64,000 nt of DNA, taken from the NCBI RefSeq assembly GCF_017301635.1, contig NZ_CP071091.1, positions 7,122,501 through 7,186,500 of the forward strand, written 5' to 3'. The notes beneath the pieces are model-generated. The model did no database searches. It saw only the letters and a program-made list of their open reading frames with translations, and was not told the origin of the DNA. Both the position numbers and the translations under genes were made by a program. This document shows positions 35,684 through 44,786 of the stretch, piece after piece (positions within the stretch are counted from its first letter, which is position 1; every line of letters begins with the position of its first letter). Source of the stretch: Myxococcus landrumus. Its GTDB lineage: Bacteria; Myxococcota; Myxococcia; Myxococcales; Myxococcaceae.

Positions 35684-36775
35684 ATGAGCAGCGACGTGGC
35701 TGGAGCGAAGGACGGAGTGGTGGTTCTCGATTACGCGAAGCTGATGGACGGGACGGACCTGTCCGCCGACATCGAGCGCGCGTATGGCTATGACGGCATC
35801 GGCCTGCTGGTGGTGCGGGGCATCCCAGGGCTCGTGGAGCTGCGGCAGGGGTTGTTGCCGCTGGGCTTCCGGTTCGCCGCGCTGCCCAACGAGGTGAAGG
35901 ACCGCTACGTCCACGCTCGCAGCAGCTATTCGTTTGGCTGGAGCCACGGCAAGGAAGTGCTGAAGCCGGGCCAGTTCGACGAGTTCAAGGGCTCCTATTA
36001 CAACAATCCCCAGTACGACTCGCCCGAGGTGGATGCGGCGCTGGTGGAGAAGTACCCGGAGAACTACCTCCCCAACGTGTGGCCGGACGCGGACTTCCCG
36101 GCGCTGCGCCCGGCCTTCCAGGCCCTGGGGCGGAAGATGGTGGAGGTGGGGTTGCTGGTGGCGTCGCAGTGCGACCGGTATGTGAAGGCTCGGCTGGGGG
36201 ACCGGCTCTCGCCGGATGCTCAGTTGGAGCGGACCATCCGTGAGTCGCGTGCGTGCAAGGCGCGGCTGCTCTACTACTTCGCCATCAACGAGGACGCGAC
36301 GCCGCGCACCCGCGATTCGTGGTGTGGCTGGCACAGCGACCACGGCTCGCTGACGGCGCTGTGCCCGGCGATGTATTTCGACGCGGAGCCGGGGGCGGCG
36401 GAGCCGGCGCGGCAGGACATCCCGGTGCCGGACCCGGAGGCGGGGCTCTACGTGCGCACGCGCGGTGGCGAGGAGCGCAAGGTCGTCATCCCGAAGGACT
36501 GTCTGGCGTTCCAGATTGGCGAGAGCGCGCAGATCGTGACGGGCGGGCTGCTTCGGTCCACGCCGCACGCGGTGCAGGCGCTGGCGCATCCGGCGAGCCG
36601 CAACATCTCGCGCTCCACCTTCGCCGTCTTCATGCAGCCCGACAACGAGGAGCACCTGCGTCCTCCCCAGGGCACCGACGCAGAGGAGCTGCGCGTGGGC
36701 GCCTTCAAGCCGGGGATGACTTTTGGCGACTTCGCTCGCGCGACGTTCGCGAAGTTCTACAACCCCTACGGGTGA
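35684..36775 (+). CDS. 2-oxoglutarate/Fe(II)-dependent oxygenase (isopenicillin-N-synthase-like)
   Basis: A 363-residue double-stranded beta-helix dioxygenase. The N-terminal DIOX_N-like part includes YGYDGIGLLVVRGIPG and LPNEVKDRYVHARSSYSFGWSHGKE (quoted in part). The iron motif HxD is in GWHSDHGSLTAL, the distal histidine in RSTPHAVQALAHP, and the 2OG-binding arginine in RNISRSTFAVFMQP. Members hydroxylate or desaturate small molecules. The large insert and the WCGWHSDHG form make it look like plant/fungal enzymes. The start at 35684 follows GAGGCGTTCGAG. It is divergent from the lipase gene and otherwise isolated. Substrate unknown. Confidence 0.85.
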   Translation: MSSDVAGAKDGVVVLDYAKLMDGTDLSADIERAYGYDGIGLLVVRGIPGLVELRQGLLPLGFRFAALPNEVKDRYVHARSSYSFGWSHGKEVLKPGQFDEFKGSYYNNPQYDSPEVDAALVEKYPENYLPNVWPDADFPALRPAFQALGRKMVEVGLLVASQCDRYVKARLGDRLSPDAQLERTIRESRACKARLLYYFAINEDATPRTRDSWCGWHSDHGSLTALCPAMYFDAEPGAAEPARQDIPVPDPEAGLYVRTRGGEERKVVIPKDCLAFQIGESAQIVTGGLLRSTPHAVQALAHPASRNISRSTFAVFMQPDNEEHLRPPQGTDAEELRVGAFKPGMTFGDFARATFAKFYNPYG

Positions 36776-36827
36776 TGCGGGCTTTGTGCGAGGTGCCTGT
36801 CGAAAGACATGCATCTCGTGCACGGGT

Positions 36828-36871
36828 GGAGGAGGGCCCTCCGGGCGCGGAAGTGTCGCGAGGGCTCCTCC
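36828..36871. terminator. long GC-rich hairpin before mltA
   Basis: GGAGGA plus GCCCTC pair with GAGGGC plus TCCTCC, a 12-bp stem broken by a two-G bulge with an 18-nt loop. It lies 52 nt after the oxygenase stop and 19 nt before the mltA ATG. No T-run follows. It may end the oxygenase transcript or mask the mltA ribosome site. Confidence 0.4.
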
Positions 36872-36889
36872 TGGAGTAGTTAGGACGCC

Positions 36890-38098
36890 ATGCGCTCCTG
36901 GTCCGCTCGACGCTTCTGGCTGGTGTGTCTGCTCCTCGTCGGTGCGTCCTGTGCGCGGGTTCCTCGGCCCGCGGTGACGCGCCCCCAGGATGCGCTGGTC
37001 TCGCTCCAGAACACCGCGAAGCTGGTGGATGACGGGGGCGTGGCGTCGCTGCGAGTGGCTCTGGGGGAGAGCCTCATCTGGCTGCGGACGCGTCCTGTGG
37101 ACCATCGTTTCGTCTACGGGCCACGCGAGGTGACGGCGGGAGAGCTGGTGGCCTCGCTCGAGCGGCTGCGGGACCGACTCACCGATGACATGTCCTCACA
37201 AGACGTGTCGAACGCGGTGCTCGCGGAGTTCGACCTGCTCGAGTCCGCGGGCGGCGAGGACGGCACCGTGCTCTTCACTGGCTACTACGAGCCCATGCTC
37301 GACGGGAGCATGACTCGGACTGACGAGTACTCCATCCCCGTGCTCTCCGCGCCCGATGACCTCATCGAGGTTCCGCTGGAGCCCTTCGCGGAGCGCTTCG
37401 CCTCGGAGAAAGTGTTTGGCCGGCTCGAGGGCAAGCGGTTGGTGCCCTACTGGAACCGGTCGGAGATTCGCGGCGGCAAGCTGAGCCAGCGCAAGCTGGA
37501 GCTCGCGTGGGTTCGAGACCCGGTGGCCCTGTTCTTCATGGAGGTGCAAGGCAGCGGCACGCTTCGGCTGACCGATGGCAGCGAGCGGCGCGTGGGGTAT
37601 GCCGCGTCGAATGGGCGCCCGTACCGCAGCATCGGCTCGCTGCTCATCCAGGAGGGCGCCATCCCGAAGGAGCAGATGTCCATGCAGGCGCTGCGGGCGT
37701 GGCTGGCGGCGAACCCGGCGCAGAGAGACAGGGTGCTCGACCACAACGAGTCCTATGTCTTCTTCCGCTTCCTGCCGGGCGCGGCCGTGGGCTCCCTGGG
37801 CCGCGAGGTGACACCGGGTCGCTCCATCGCCACGGACGCGCGGCTGTTCCCCAAGGGAGGACTGGCCTTCATCCAGACGGACCACCCCGTGAAGATGGCG
37901 GATGGCTCCGTGCAGTGGAAGCCGCTGTCCCGCTTCGTGTTCAACCAGGACACCGGAGGCGCCATCCGTGGCGCGGGGCGCGTGGATGTCTTCTGGGGAC
38001 GAGGCCCCGAGGCCGAGCTCGCCGCCGGAATGATGAAGCAGCAGGGGCGGCTGTTCTTCCTCGTGCCCAAGCCTCGCGTCACCGTCGCGACGCCGTGA
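36890..38098 (+). CDS. mltA: membrane-bound lytic murein transglycosylase A
   Basis: A 402-residue lipoprotein. The signal peptide ends in a lipobox (LLLVGASC). The MltA domain includes VLFTGYYEPMLDGS, PYWNRSEIRGG, FFMEVQGSGTLRL, YAASNGRPYRSIGSLL and ESYVFFRF. The C-terminal 3D domain has FNQDTGGAIRGAGRVDVFWG, with the catalytic aspartate in RVDVFWG. The enzyme cleaves the MurNAc-GlcNAc bond with 1,6-anhydro product formation at the outer membrane. It stands alone with the preceding gene codirectional 114 nt away. Confidence 0.95.
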   Translation: MRSWSARRFWLVCLLLVGASCARVPRPAVTRPQDALVSLQNTAKLVDDGGVASLRVALGESLIWLRTRPVDHRFVYGPREVTAGELVASLERLRDRLTDDMSSQDVSNAVLAEFDLLESAGGEDGTVLFTGYYEPMLDGSMTRTDEYSIPVLSAPDDLIEVPLEPFAERFASEKVFGRLEGKRLVPYWNRSEIRGGKLSQRKLELAWVRDPVALFFMEVQGSGTLRLTDGSERRVGYAASNGRPYRSIGSLLIQEGAIPKEQMSMQALRAWLAANPAQRDRVLDHNESYVFFRFLPGAAVGSLGREVTPGRSIATDARLFPKGGLAFIQTDHPVKMADGSVQWKPLSRFVFNQDTGGAIRGAGRVDVFWGRGPEAELAAGMMKQQGRLFFLVPKPRVTVATP

Positions 38099-38110
38099 CG
38101 CGCGGCTGTC

Positions 38111-39406
38111 TCAGCCCGGAGTCAGCGAGGCGCTGGTGCCGCTGATGAGCGGAGGAGGCAGCTCCCAGAGCGCGGAGGGATGGCGGTAGCCCAGCTCGAA
38201 GGCCGTGAGGAGCGCGGGCCACCGGTCGGGGAACAGGGCCCAGTTGTACTCGGTGGGCTTCGACGTGAGCGGGTTGTAGTCCCTGTCCTGCTGCGTGGCC
38301 GCGTAGTCAGAGAACTTCCACAGCACCGAGCCCAATCCCAGACGCATCAAGGGCGTCATCGCCAGGGTGAGGTCGGGACGGGAGACTTCTCCTGGCAGCG
38401 TCGAGGGCGGCGTGAAGGCGGGCTGCACCGCATCCACCTGCTCTCGCCACGCGAAGCAGTTGTTGGCCACGGTGATGAGGGTGTCTCGCGCGTCGGGGCC
38501 CGGGCACTGGCGGGCTCGCTCCAGCAACGCGAAGGCCGTCACCACCAGGCTCATGCTGGACATGCCCGGGAAGAGGCGGCCGAAGTCGGACGGGGCCGGG
38601 TTCTGATGCGCGCGGTCGAGCAGCGCGTTGAACGCATGCCGGGACTCCGCGGCTCTGGCTCCCGGCAACGTGAACTCTTGAAGCACACGCTCCGCGGTGA
38701 CGGCGCTCGTGGTGGGACGCCACGCGAGGTACTGCTCCGCCGCGTTGCCGATGTCGGTGAAGATGGCGATGTTGCCCGCGTTGAGCATCCGCTCCAGCGT
38801 GAGGGTGAGCGACTCCGCCTTGTCGAGGGGAAGGATTCCCGGCGCCTGGAAGAAGAGCCGCGCGAAGCGATGCGCGGTGGACCAGAGCGTGCGCGGGTCC
38901 CCGAGCGGCTCCAGGTTCAACGCGCCCGCGAGCACCCCCAGCGCCGTCGAGGCTTCACGCGGAAGTCCCTGCAGGTCCAGCGCGCCGGAGAGCTTCTCCG
39001 CGCCCTGCCGCATGGAGCCGTGCAGCCCCACGCGGTCATACGCCTGCGTCGCGCTGGAGAGCAGCTCGCCTTGCGCCATGTCGATGAGGCGCCGGGCGAT
39101 GGCCGCGCCGAGCATGCCCTTGCCGGCCTCGTGTGAGGCGTGGATGGCGAACGTGAACCAACCCGGACGGGCCTGGCTGCCGTGCTCCGGATGGAAGTCC
39201 GGGTCCACCAACGCTTGCAGCGTCCTCGCGAAGCGGGTGTAGCCCTGGGTGATGAAGTGGTTCTGCTCGAGCGGTGTTCCGCGAGGCACGATGCGCGGCA
39301 CCGATGCGCGGACGGTGTTCCTCTCGGCGGGGGTTCGCGAGTCAACCGCCGCCGGGTGCTGGGTCGAGGAGGATGACGAGTCCTGGTGCGACTTCTCCGA
39401 GGACAC
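38111..39406 (-). CDS. hypothetical protein, myxobacterial type
   Basis: About 431 residues by the start used here. It is alpha-helical and Leu/Ala-rich with no recognised motif. Segments include AIHASHEAGKGMLGAAIARR, TLERMLNAGNIAIFTDIGNA and WALFPDRWPALLTAFELGYR. No signal peptide is evident. GTG 39406 is chosen because third-position G+C becomes coding-like there; no strong ribosome site is seen, and GTG 39301 is an alternative. The upstream frame extends far beyond but is non-coding in bias and antisense to the next gene's 5' end. Function unknown. Confidence 0.6.
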   Translation of the reverse strand: MSSEKSHQDSSSSSTQHPAAVDSRTPAERNTVRASVPRIVPRGTPLEQNHFITQGYTRFARTLQALVDPDFHPEHGSQARPGWFTFAIHASHEAGKGMLGAAIARRLIDMAQGELLSSATQAYDRVGLHGSMRQGAEKLSGALDLQGLPREASTALGVLAGALNLEPLGDPRTLWSTAHRFARLFFQAPGILPLDKAESLTLTLERMLNAGNIAIFTDIGNAAEQYLAWRPTTSAVTAERVLQEFTLPGARAAESRHAFNALLDRAHQNPAPSDFGRLFPGMSSMSLVVTAFALLERARQCPGPDARDTLITVANNCFAWREQVDAVQPAFTPPSTLPGEVSRPDLTLAMTPLMRLGLGSVLWKFSDYAATQQDRDYNPLTSKPTEYNWALFPDRWPALLTAFELGYRHPSALWELPPPLISGTSASLTPG

Positions 39407-39583
39407 ATTCCGTGGCGGATTCGTGGCGATGGGCGAACTCCCGAAGCTGACGATACACGGCCTATCACTGGATTCCCCGCAACGGAATGAAGTGCGTGGG
39501 GAGCTGACCCCAGGGGCGCTCGCCCGCTGCTTCGCCGGTTGTCCATGAGCGGGCAGGCCCCACCTTTGTGGAGGAAAGGGGCC

Positions 39584-40438
39584 GTGACTCACATGGTCGG
39601 GAAGCTTGCCTGGATGGCGCTCGTGGTCGCGGGTCTCTCGGTGATGCTGTGCGCGGGAGGGTGCTCGGCGAAGGCTCAGTCGAAAGACGCGGAGCCGGCC
39701 GTCGCGCCGAAGTCCAACAGCACACCGTCGGCACAGACGACCCCCGCGGAGATGTCGGAGCTCTGGAACAGCGTGTCGGGTCTGCGCGCGGAGGTCCTCC
39801 AGCTCCGCAAGGAGGTCGCGAGCCTGCGCGCGCAGGTGAAGGACTCCGAGCGCTCGCAGCAGCCTGCCGCGACGGGTGGCTCGGGTGCTCAAGGCACTTC
39901 ATCGCAGGAAACAGGCGGCGTGAGTGCCCAGCAGGCGACAGGCGGTGCGAGTGCGCAAGGCAGCTCGTCGCAGAGGACAAGCGGCGCGAGTGCACAAGGC
40001 ACCTCGTCGCAGACGGCCGGAGTCGCAGGTGCGCAAGGCACGTCGTCCCAAGCGACAGGCGGCGCGAGTGCTCAAGGCACCTCATCGCAAGAGCAGGCGA
40101 CGCGCGGTTCAGACACCGGGACAGGTGGCGCTGGAGCGCAGTCGCCCGCCGCCGAGGCGCCGCAATCCACGGGCGGCTCGGGACGCGCGAGGGTGACGGC
40201 CACCTATCGCGGCACGGTGCGCTCGGTGATTCCTCCGGAGGTCGTCATCGCGCAGGAGGACGGTTCCGCGCTGACGCTCGAGGTGGGCTCGCGGACGCTC
40301 GTGGTGGGGACGACGGGCAAGCGCATCGACGTGCGTGACCTGGGCCCGGGGGACCGCGTGCGCGCGGTGGTGGACATGGTGGGGCAACACGAGACGGTGG
40401 AAATCTCGGTGCTCCGCAAGGAGGACGCCGGGGAGTGA
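39584..40438 (+). CDS. lipoprotein with coiled coil and 13-residue Ser/Gly/Gln repeats
   Basis: A 284-residue lipoprotein. The start is GTG 39584, with AGGAAAGGGG just upstream. The hydrophobic core ends in the lipobox MLCAGGC. A short coiled coil follows (SVSGLRAEVLQLRKEVASLR), then about five copies of a 13-residue repeat of the type SAQGTSSQATGGA. A compact C-terminal domain (RVTATYRGTVRSVIPPEVVI, DVRDLGPGDRVRAVVDM) has an OB/SH3-like beta pattern. It may be a cell-wall-spanning or surface lipoprotein. Repeat number should vary between strains. Function unknown. Confidence 0.72.
   Translation: MTHMVGKLAWMALVVAGLSVMLCAGGCSAKAQSKDAEPAVAPKSNSTPSAQTTPAEMSELWNSVSGLRAEVLQLRKEVASLRAQVKDSERSQQPAATGGSGAQGTSSQETGGVSAQQATGGASAQGSSSQRTSGASAQGTSSQTAGVAGAQGTSSQATGGASAQGTSSQEQATRGSDTGTGGAGAQSPAAEAPQSTGGSGRARVTATYRGTVRSVIPPEVVIAQEDGSALTLEVGSRTLVVGTTGKRIDVRDLGPGDRVRAVVDMVGQHETVEISVLRKEDAGE
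39884..40107 (+). repeat. tandem 39-bp coding repeats
   Basis: About five to six imperfect copies of a 39-bp unit encoding SAQGTSSQATGGA-like peptides. Copies differ mostly at third positions and at residues 1, 5 and 9-13. They lie in frame in the lipoprotein gene. Confidence 0.7.
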
Positions 40439-40505
40439 GCCGCGGGCTGGCCCGTCAGCCCCCCGCGTTCATGCGCGTCGTCGCTCGCCGAAGGAGGTTC
40501 CCGTC

Positions 40506-40727
40506 ATGACGGCCTTTGATCGATACCGCGCACTGCTGCGCAAGCTGTCGAATGTTCGCACGCGCCATCCCCAGGGCGGTTCGCCCGAGGAAGACGCCGT
40601 GTTGGATGACCTGGATGATGTTTGGTCGGAGATGAGCGAAGGCGAGCGTGCCGCCGTGTCCTCCGAGCGGGCCCGGGCCTTGGGGCTCTCCGAGCCACAG
40701 GACTCCGCGTCCCCGCCGCCAGGTTGA
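40506..40727 (+). CDS. small acidic hypothetical protein
   Basis: A 73-residue soluble protein (MTAFDRYRALLRKLSNVRTR start) with a helical acidic middle (DDLDDVWSEMSEGERAAV). AAGGAGG lies 9 nt before the ATG at 40506, which decides the start and supports translation. It is convergent with the CDP-alcohol transferase gene. Function unknown. Confidence 0.72.
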   Translation: MTAFDRYRALLRKLSNVRTRHPQGGSPEEDAVLDDLDDVWSEMSEGERAAVSSERARALGLSEPQDSASPPPG

Positions 40728-40732
40728 ACCCC

Positions 40733-41359
40733 TTACTTCCGGGCCGAGGGCATGGGCGTCCCCCGTGCCCCGGCCGTCTCCGAGGGCCGTGAGGCACTCC
40801 GTCCCCTCGGCCGAGCGCGGAGCACCGCGCGCGAGTAGTCCACCACCGACGCGAGCGACAGCACGGCGATGAGCGCGACCAGGGGGCGCACCGCGGGGGG
40901 GAACAAGAGCACACACAGCAGCGTCACCAGTTGCAGCGAGGTGACGACCTTGCCGAGCATCCGTGCCTTGAGCTCCACCCGCCGCAGCCCAGGCACCAGC
41001 CGCGTGATGATGAAGCCCACCGCGGTGCCGATGTCCCGCACCAGCAACAGCAAGAGCTCCGGCAGGGTGATGAGTCCGTCGAGGTAGCAGACGAGGACGG
41101 CCGTCACCATGAATGCGCGGTCGGCCACCGGGTCGATGAGGGCGCCCAGCCGTGTGGCCAGGCCCTTGTGCCGCGCGAGCCATCCGTCGAGGAAGTCGGA
41201 GAGGGCCGCCAGGATGACGAGCCCCGCGCGCACCTTCGCATCGGGGATGACGATGAAGGCCACCGCCATGGGCAGGCGGGACAGGGACAAGGTGTTGAGC
41301 AGCACGAGGCTCGCCTGGCGGCGCATCTTGTCCCAAAGGTAGTGCTCGACCGTGCTCAC
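40733..41359 (-). CDS. CDP-alcohol phosphatidyltransferase family protein
   Basis: A 208-residue polytopic enzyme starting at GTG 41359. It has the family signature D-G-x2-A-R-x8-G-x3-D-x3-D in SDFLDGWLARHKGLATRLGA followed by LIDPVADRAF, and five or six transmembrane helices. Such enzymes transfer a phosphatidyl group from CDP-diacylglycerol to an alcohol; it resembles PgsA (phosphatidylglycerophosphate synthase) but the substrate is not proven. The C-terminal tail is basic. Convergent with the small gene at 40506 and divergent from the DUF4846 gene at 41519. Confidence 0.87.
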   Translation of the reverse strand: MSTVEHYLWDKMRRQASLVLLNTLSLSRLPMAVAFIVIPDAKVRAGLVILAALSDFLDGWLARHKGLATRLGALIDPVADRAFMVTAVLVCYLDGLITLPELLLLLVRDIGTAVGFIITRLVPGLRRVELKARMLGKVVTSLQLVTLLCVLLFPPAVRPLVALIAVLSLASVVDYSRAVLRARPRGRSASRPSETAGARGTPMPSARK

Positions 41360-41518
41360 GCACCTGCCACGAGGGATGAGTCAACGCCCCGCGAGCGTCA
41401 CCCAGGGCGAGCAGGCTTCCTCGTGAGGAGGGCAGCCCAGGAAACGAAGCTGCGCGGGAACTTCCGGCGAGCGAGAATCCTCCCACTCCCAGCACCGCCT
41501 CCCGACCCGAGTCCCCTC

Positions 41519-42511
41519 ATGACCGCGCCTGACCGCCTGCCCCTCCCGTCATCCCTCTCGTCGCGCCCTGGAGCGAAGTGGCTCCCCCGCGCCGCGCTGG
41601 TGGCGCTGCTGTGTCCGGGACTCGCGAGCGCGGGTCCGGGCACGTCGAGCATGAGTGCTCCTCGCGCGGTGCAAGCGGCGGTGGAGTCGGCGGCTCCCAC
41701 GACGGAAGTCCCTCAGCCCCGAGCCCCCACGCGCGACGAGCTGGCCCGCTACGCCTGGCTGGCGAAGGACGCGAAGGTTCGTCCACTGGAGCTCTCCATC
41801 CCCGCGCCGGAGGGCTACACGCGCGTGGCGGTGGAGTCGGGCTCATTCGGCGAGTGGCTGCGCGGCCTGCCCCTGCGCGCGGAGGGAACCCCCGTGCTGC
41901 ACTTCCGGGGCGGAGAGGTGTTGCCCGGCGACGATGCGCGGCTGGCGGCGGTGGCGGAGCTGGACATCGGCACGGCCAACCTCCAGCAGTGCGCGGACTC
42001 CGTCATCCGCCTGCATGCGGAGTGGCTGTGGTCGCGCCAGCAGCGGGAGCAGATTGCCTATCGCTTCACGAGTGGCCACCTCGCCTCGTGGCCGAACTAC
42101 GCGGCGGGGGACCGCGCGCGCATCTCAGGCTCGAAGGTGACGTGGGTGCGGAGCGCCGCGGCGGACAGCTCGAGGGCCGCGTTCCGCTCCTACCTGGACC
42201 TGGTGTTCACCTACGCGGGCACCCTGTCGCTGGCGACCGCCAAGGGCCGTCCCACGCGAGAGGACCTGCGTGCGGGTGACTTCTTCGTGCTGGGCGGAAG
42301 CCCGGGGCACGCGGTGCTGGTGTTGGACGTGGCCGCCGACGCGGGGGGCCGCCGCGTGGCGCTCTTGGGACAGGGCTTCATGCCCGCCCAGGACTTCCAT
42401 GTCCTGTCTCCGGGAGGGGAGCTGGGGCCTTGGTTCGCGCTCGAGGGCGACGCGGTGGCCACGCCGTTCTGGAAGCCCTTCCCGTGGACGTCCGCGCGGC
42501 GCTTCCCGTGA
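41519..42511 (+). CDS. exported DUF4846 protein
   Basis: A 330-residue protein. After a signal peptide (ALVALLCPGLASAGPG) the DUF4846 domain runs to the end: GSFGEWLRGLPLRAEGTPVL, LDIGTANLQQCADSVIRLHA, IAYRFTSGHLASWPNY, FTYAGTLSLATAKGRPT, GGSPGHAVLVLDVAADAG and GFMPAQDFHVLSPGG. The conserved GSPGHAVLVLD and MPAQDFH motifs suggest an NlpC/P60-like or transglutaminase-like cysteine/histidine fold, but no activity is established. The start at 41519 matches the signal peptide. It is convergent with the desaturase gene (stops adjoin). Confidence 0.88.
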   Translation: MTAPDRLPLPSSLSSRPGAKWLPRAALVALLCPGLASAGPGTSSMSAPRAVQAAVESAAPTTEVPQPRAPTRDELARYAWLAKDAKVRPLELSIPAPEGYTRVAVESGSFGEWLRGLPLRAEGTPVLHFRGGEVLPGDDARLAAVAELDIGTANLQQCADSVIRLHAEWLWSRQQREQIAYRFTSGHLASWPNYAAGDRARISGSKVTWVRSAAADSSRAAFRSYLDLVFTYAGTLSLATAKGRPTREDLRAGDFFVLGGSPGHAVLVLDVAADAGGRRVALLGQGFMPAQDFHVLSPGGELGPWFALEGDAVATPFWKPFPWTSARRFP

Positions 42512-43573
42512 CTATGAATGCAGGGGCAGCCGGACGCGCTGAGGCTGGGGCGCGGCGGCGGCGGGCATCGCTTCCGCGGAAGCCTCGGGCTTGCGCGTGA
42601 GGTAGCCCATCAGGCTGTTGCGCTTGCCCAGGTACGTGTCGAAGCGATTCACGCCGTCCTCGAGCAGGCCCGCCTTGTCGAGCTGCTCGTGCATGACGGG
42701 CAGGTTGTAGAAGGGCACGGACGGGAACGCGTGGTGCGTGAGGTGGTAGTTGCAGTTGAGGGGCGCCACGAAGAAGTTCTCCAGGAAGGTGCCCTTCACA
42801 TCGCGCGTCTCGCGCGTCTCGTCGCCCTTCGGCTCGATGTCGATGGGGTGCTCGCCCAGCGCGCGCATCCGGAAGAAGGCCATCATCACCGTCGTCGTGG
42901 GCATCACCCACAACAAGAGCCAGTGCAGCCACGCGCCCGTCGTCACCAGCACGGTGAGCAGCGCGACGACATAGAGCGCGTAGCGGACGTGCTCGCCGAC
43001 GGAAATCTTCGGGTTCGCGCCGCCCAGCAGCCGGCCCCAGTACGTCCAGGGCAGCACCACCTTCAGGTGGTTGGGGGCGTAGATGCCCAGCGCGTCGCCC
43101 AGGAACACCGCCGCCGCCCGCAGGGGCGTGCGCGGAAAGTGCCAGGACGTGTCCACCTGCTGGTTGGCCCAGTACGGGTCCTTGTCCGTGTTGACGTAGC
43201 GGTGGTGCTCCATGTGCTGGTGCCGGTAGCCCGCCGTCGTCATGTTCAGCGGGAAGGCGCACAGCAGGTCGGCCACCACGTCGCCCACCTTGCGGTTCGA
43301 CAGGAAGTGGTAGTGCGCGGCTTCGTGCATCAGCGCCAGCATCGCGTGCTGGCGGGTGGCGATGAGGACCGCGGCGATGGGCCACATCCACCAACGGTCG
43401 ACCACGACGACCGCGGCGATGGACGCCCCGATGACCAGCCATTGAGTGGCAAGGGCACACAGGGCCTTGATGTTGCTGACCCGGGACATTTCACGGGTGA
43501 GCACGGCGAGCGCTTGTCGGTCGACGCGTCGCGCTGTCTGCACATCCGCCTCGTCAACGACTTCGGCGTACAT
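42512..43573 (-). CDS. membrane fatty-acid desaturase
   Basis: A 353-residue integral-membrane di-iron desaturase. The three His-boxes are HEAAHYHF, HQHMEHHRYVN and HLTHHAFPSVPFYNLP; the spacing is that of acyl-lipid desaturases. Hydrophobic segments flank each box. It introduces a double bond into acyl chains, probably for membrane fluidity. AGGAG lies 7 nt before the ATG at 43573. No reductase or ferredoxin gene is adjacent. Confidence 0.9.
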   Translation of the reverse strand: MYAEVVDEADVQTARRVDRQALAVLTREMSRVSNIKALCALATQWLVIGASIAAVVVVDRWWMWPIAAVLIATRQHAMLALMHEAAHYHFLSNRKVGDVVADLLCAFPLNMTTAGYRHQHMEHHRYVNTDKDPYWANQQVDTSWHFPRTPLRAAAVFLGDALGIYAPNHLKVVLPWTYWGRLLGGANPKISVGEHVRYALYVVALLTVLVTTGAWLHWLLLWVMPTTTVMMAFFRMRALGEHPIDIEPKGDETRETRDVKGTFLENFFVAPLNCNYHLTHHAFPSVPFYNLPVMHEQLDKAGLLEDGVNRFDTYLGKRNSLMGYLTRKPEASAEAMPAAAAPQPQRVRLPLHS

Positions 43574-44225
43574 GAGGGGACTCCTAGGCTTTGCGAGCGA
43601 GCGGGGTATTCAGAGACTCTTTCGCGCAGAAGCGGCCAGTATGGGAAGAAAATTCTCTCGGTATCGTACGCACCCCTTACCCAAACAGCCAGCGGAAGTC
43701 CGAAGAAAACCGACAAGGGTCGACAGAGGCGGTCGCGCTGTTAAACGAGTTTTCATAGAAAAACGAGCGTAAATCGGGGGTCCGTTCGAACCTGGGCTCG
43801 CCGGAAGTCCTCGGAATGACAAGCAAAAAGCCTTGGAGACACCCGAAGGGCGCCAGGGATGGCTTCATGACAGGGCGGGTGTGTGGCGGGTGATTCCGGT
43901 GCGGGCCAGCGCGCCGAAGCGGGGGCTCCAGGGCAGCGTGGACGCGCCCGGACAACGCCAAAGGGCCTCGGCGAAGGGGGCTGGCGGTGCACCTGGAGGC
44001 GTCCCGCGAGGGGACGGCCGCGCTGTCGAGGTCGAGTCCTGTCACCGCGCCAGCGTCACCCAGTGGTGCCGTGTGGGCTTCGGGGACCTGGTCTTCCCGA
44101 GATGGCGAGGCGCGGCGCCGCGGGCGAGTCCACCCTGCGGTGCGCCGGGACTGTCTGGTGTTGAAGCGGGAGCGGCGGGGCCCTCGAGGGCGAGGGCCAC
44201 CGCGAGCTCACGGTACGAGGGGCCT
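43574..44225. other. intergenic region upstream of desaturase
   Basis: About 650 nt with no gene I can support. 43620-43770 is AT-richer than the rest and probably holds the desaturase promoter. It contains GTTCGAAC (about 43786) but no tRNA fold. A plus-strand open frame of 316 codons (43833-44783) mostly runs antisense to the STAS-like gene and has no codon support. Confidence 0.45.
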
Positions 44226-44636
44226 TCAGCCGCTCTTGCGCAGGTGGGCGCCGCGCTGCTGGGCGACCCAGGTGTACGCCTCCGCCATTGTCTTCACGAA
44301 CTCCGTGCGGAACTCCGTCTTGCCCGTGAGGAACATGCCCAGCGAGATGACCTTGCCGAAGGTCTGCTGCACCATGTCCGCGCCCACGTAGACGCAGCCC
44401 TTGAACCACTCCGCCCGGCTGTTGTCCGACAGGTACCGGCGCGCTTCCGCCTGGAGCTGCGAGCTGCCGATATTCGCAATCAAGTAGTAGGGACCACTCT
44501 GGGCGGCAATCCCGTAAATCTCCACGGCGCGCTTCATGTCCTCCAGATTCAACATGCCGCTGAACGAGGCCACCAGGACGTCAGGCGGCTCGTGGTGAAT
44601 CTGGTGCGTCCCGAACTTCCATTCCTGTTGCTGCAT
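44226..44636 (-). CDS. STAS/SpoIIAA-like protein, paralogue A
   Basis: A 136-residue soluble protein: QQEWKFGTHQIHHEPPDVLV, then EDMKRAVEIYGIAAQSGPYY, ARRYLSDNSRAEWFKGCVYV, VQQTFGKVISLGMFLTGKTE and FVKTMAEAYTWVAQQ. The alternating beta/alpha pattern with a final 'EAxxW' motif resembles the SpoIIAA-like STAS fold. AGGGAG precedes the ATG at 44636. It is followed upstream by a second copy at 44787-45206 with long identical stretches, so the pair arose by tandem duplication. No kinase or phosphatase partner gene is adjacent. Confidence 0.72.
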   Translation of the reverse strand: MQQQEWKFGTHQIHHEPPDVLVASFSGMLNLEDMKRAVEIYGIAAQSGPYYLIANIGSSQLQAEARRYLSDNSRAEWFKGCVYVGADMVQQTFGKVISLGMFLTGKTEFRTEFVKTMAEAYTWVAQQRGAHLRKSG

Positions 44637-44786
44637 GGGCACTCCCTTGTTCAGACGACACAAGCATACTGGCCGTGCGAACCGGGAGCGAGAATCCAGT
44701 CCTCTCTACCAAACAAGGACTTTCGGAAGGTCCCGGGTTCGATAGGGAACAGCGCAGGTGTCAGTCTTTACACAGGGGAGTGAGGC

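Noticed and set aside
34853..37105. 750-codon minus-strand ORF
   Set aside because: Spans two real genes antisense; Arg/Pro/His-rich composition without domain.
43833..44783. 316-codon plus-strand ORF
   Set aside because: Mainly antisense to the STAS-like gene; no ribosome site or domain.
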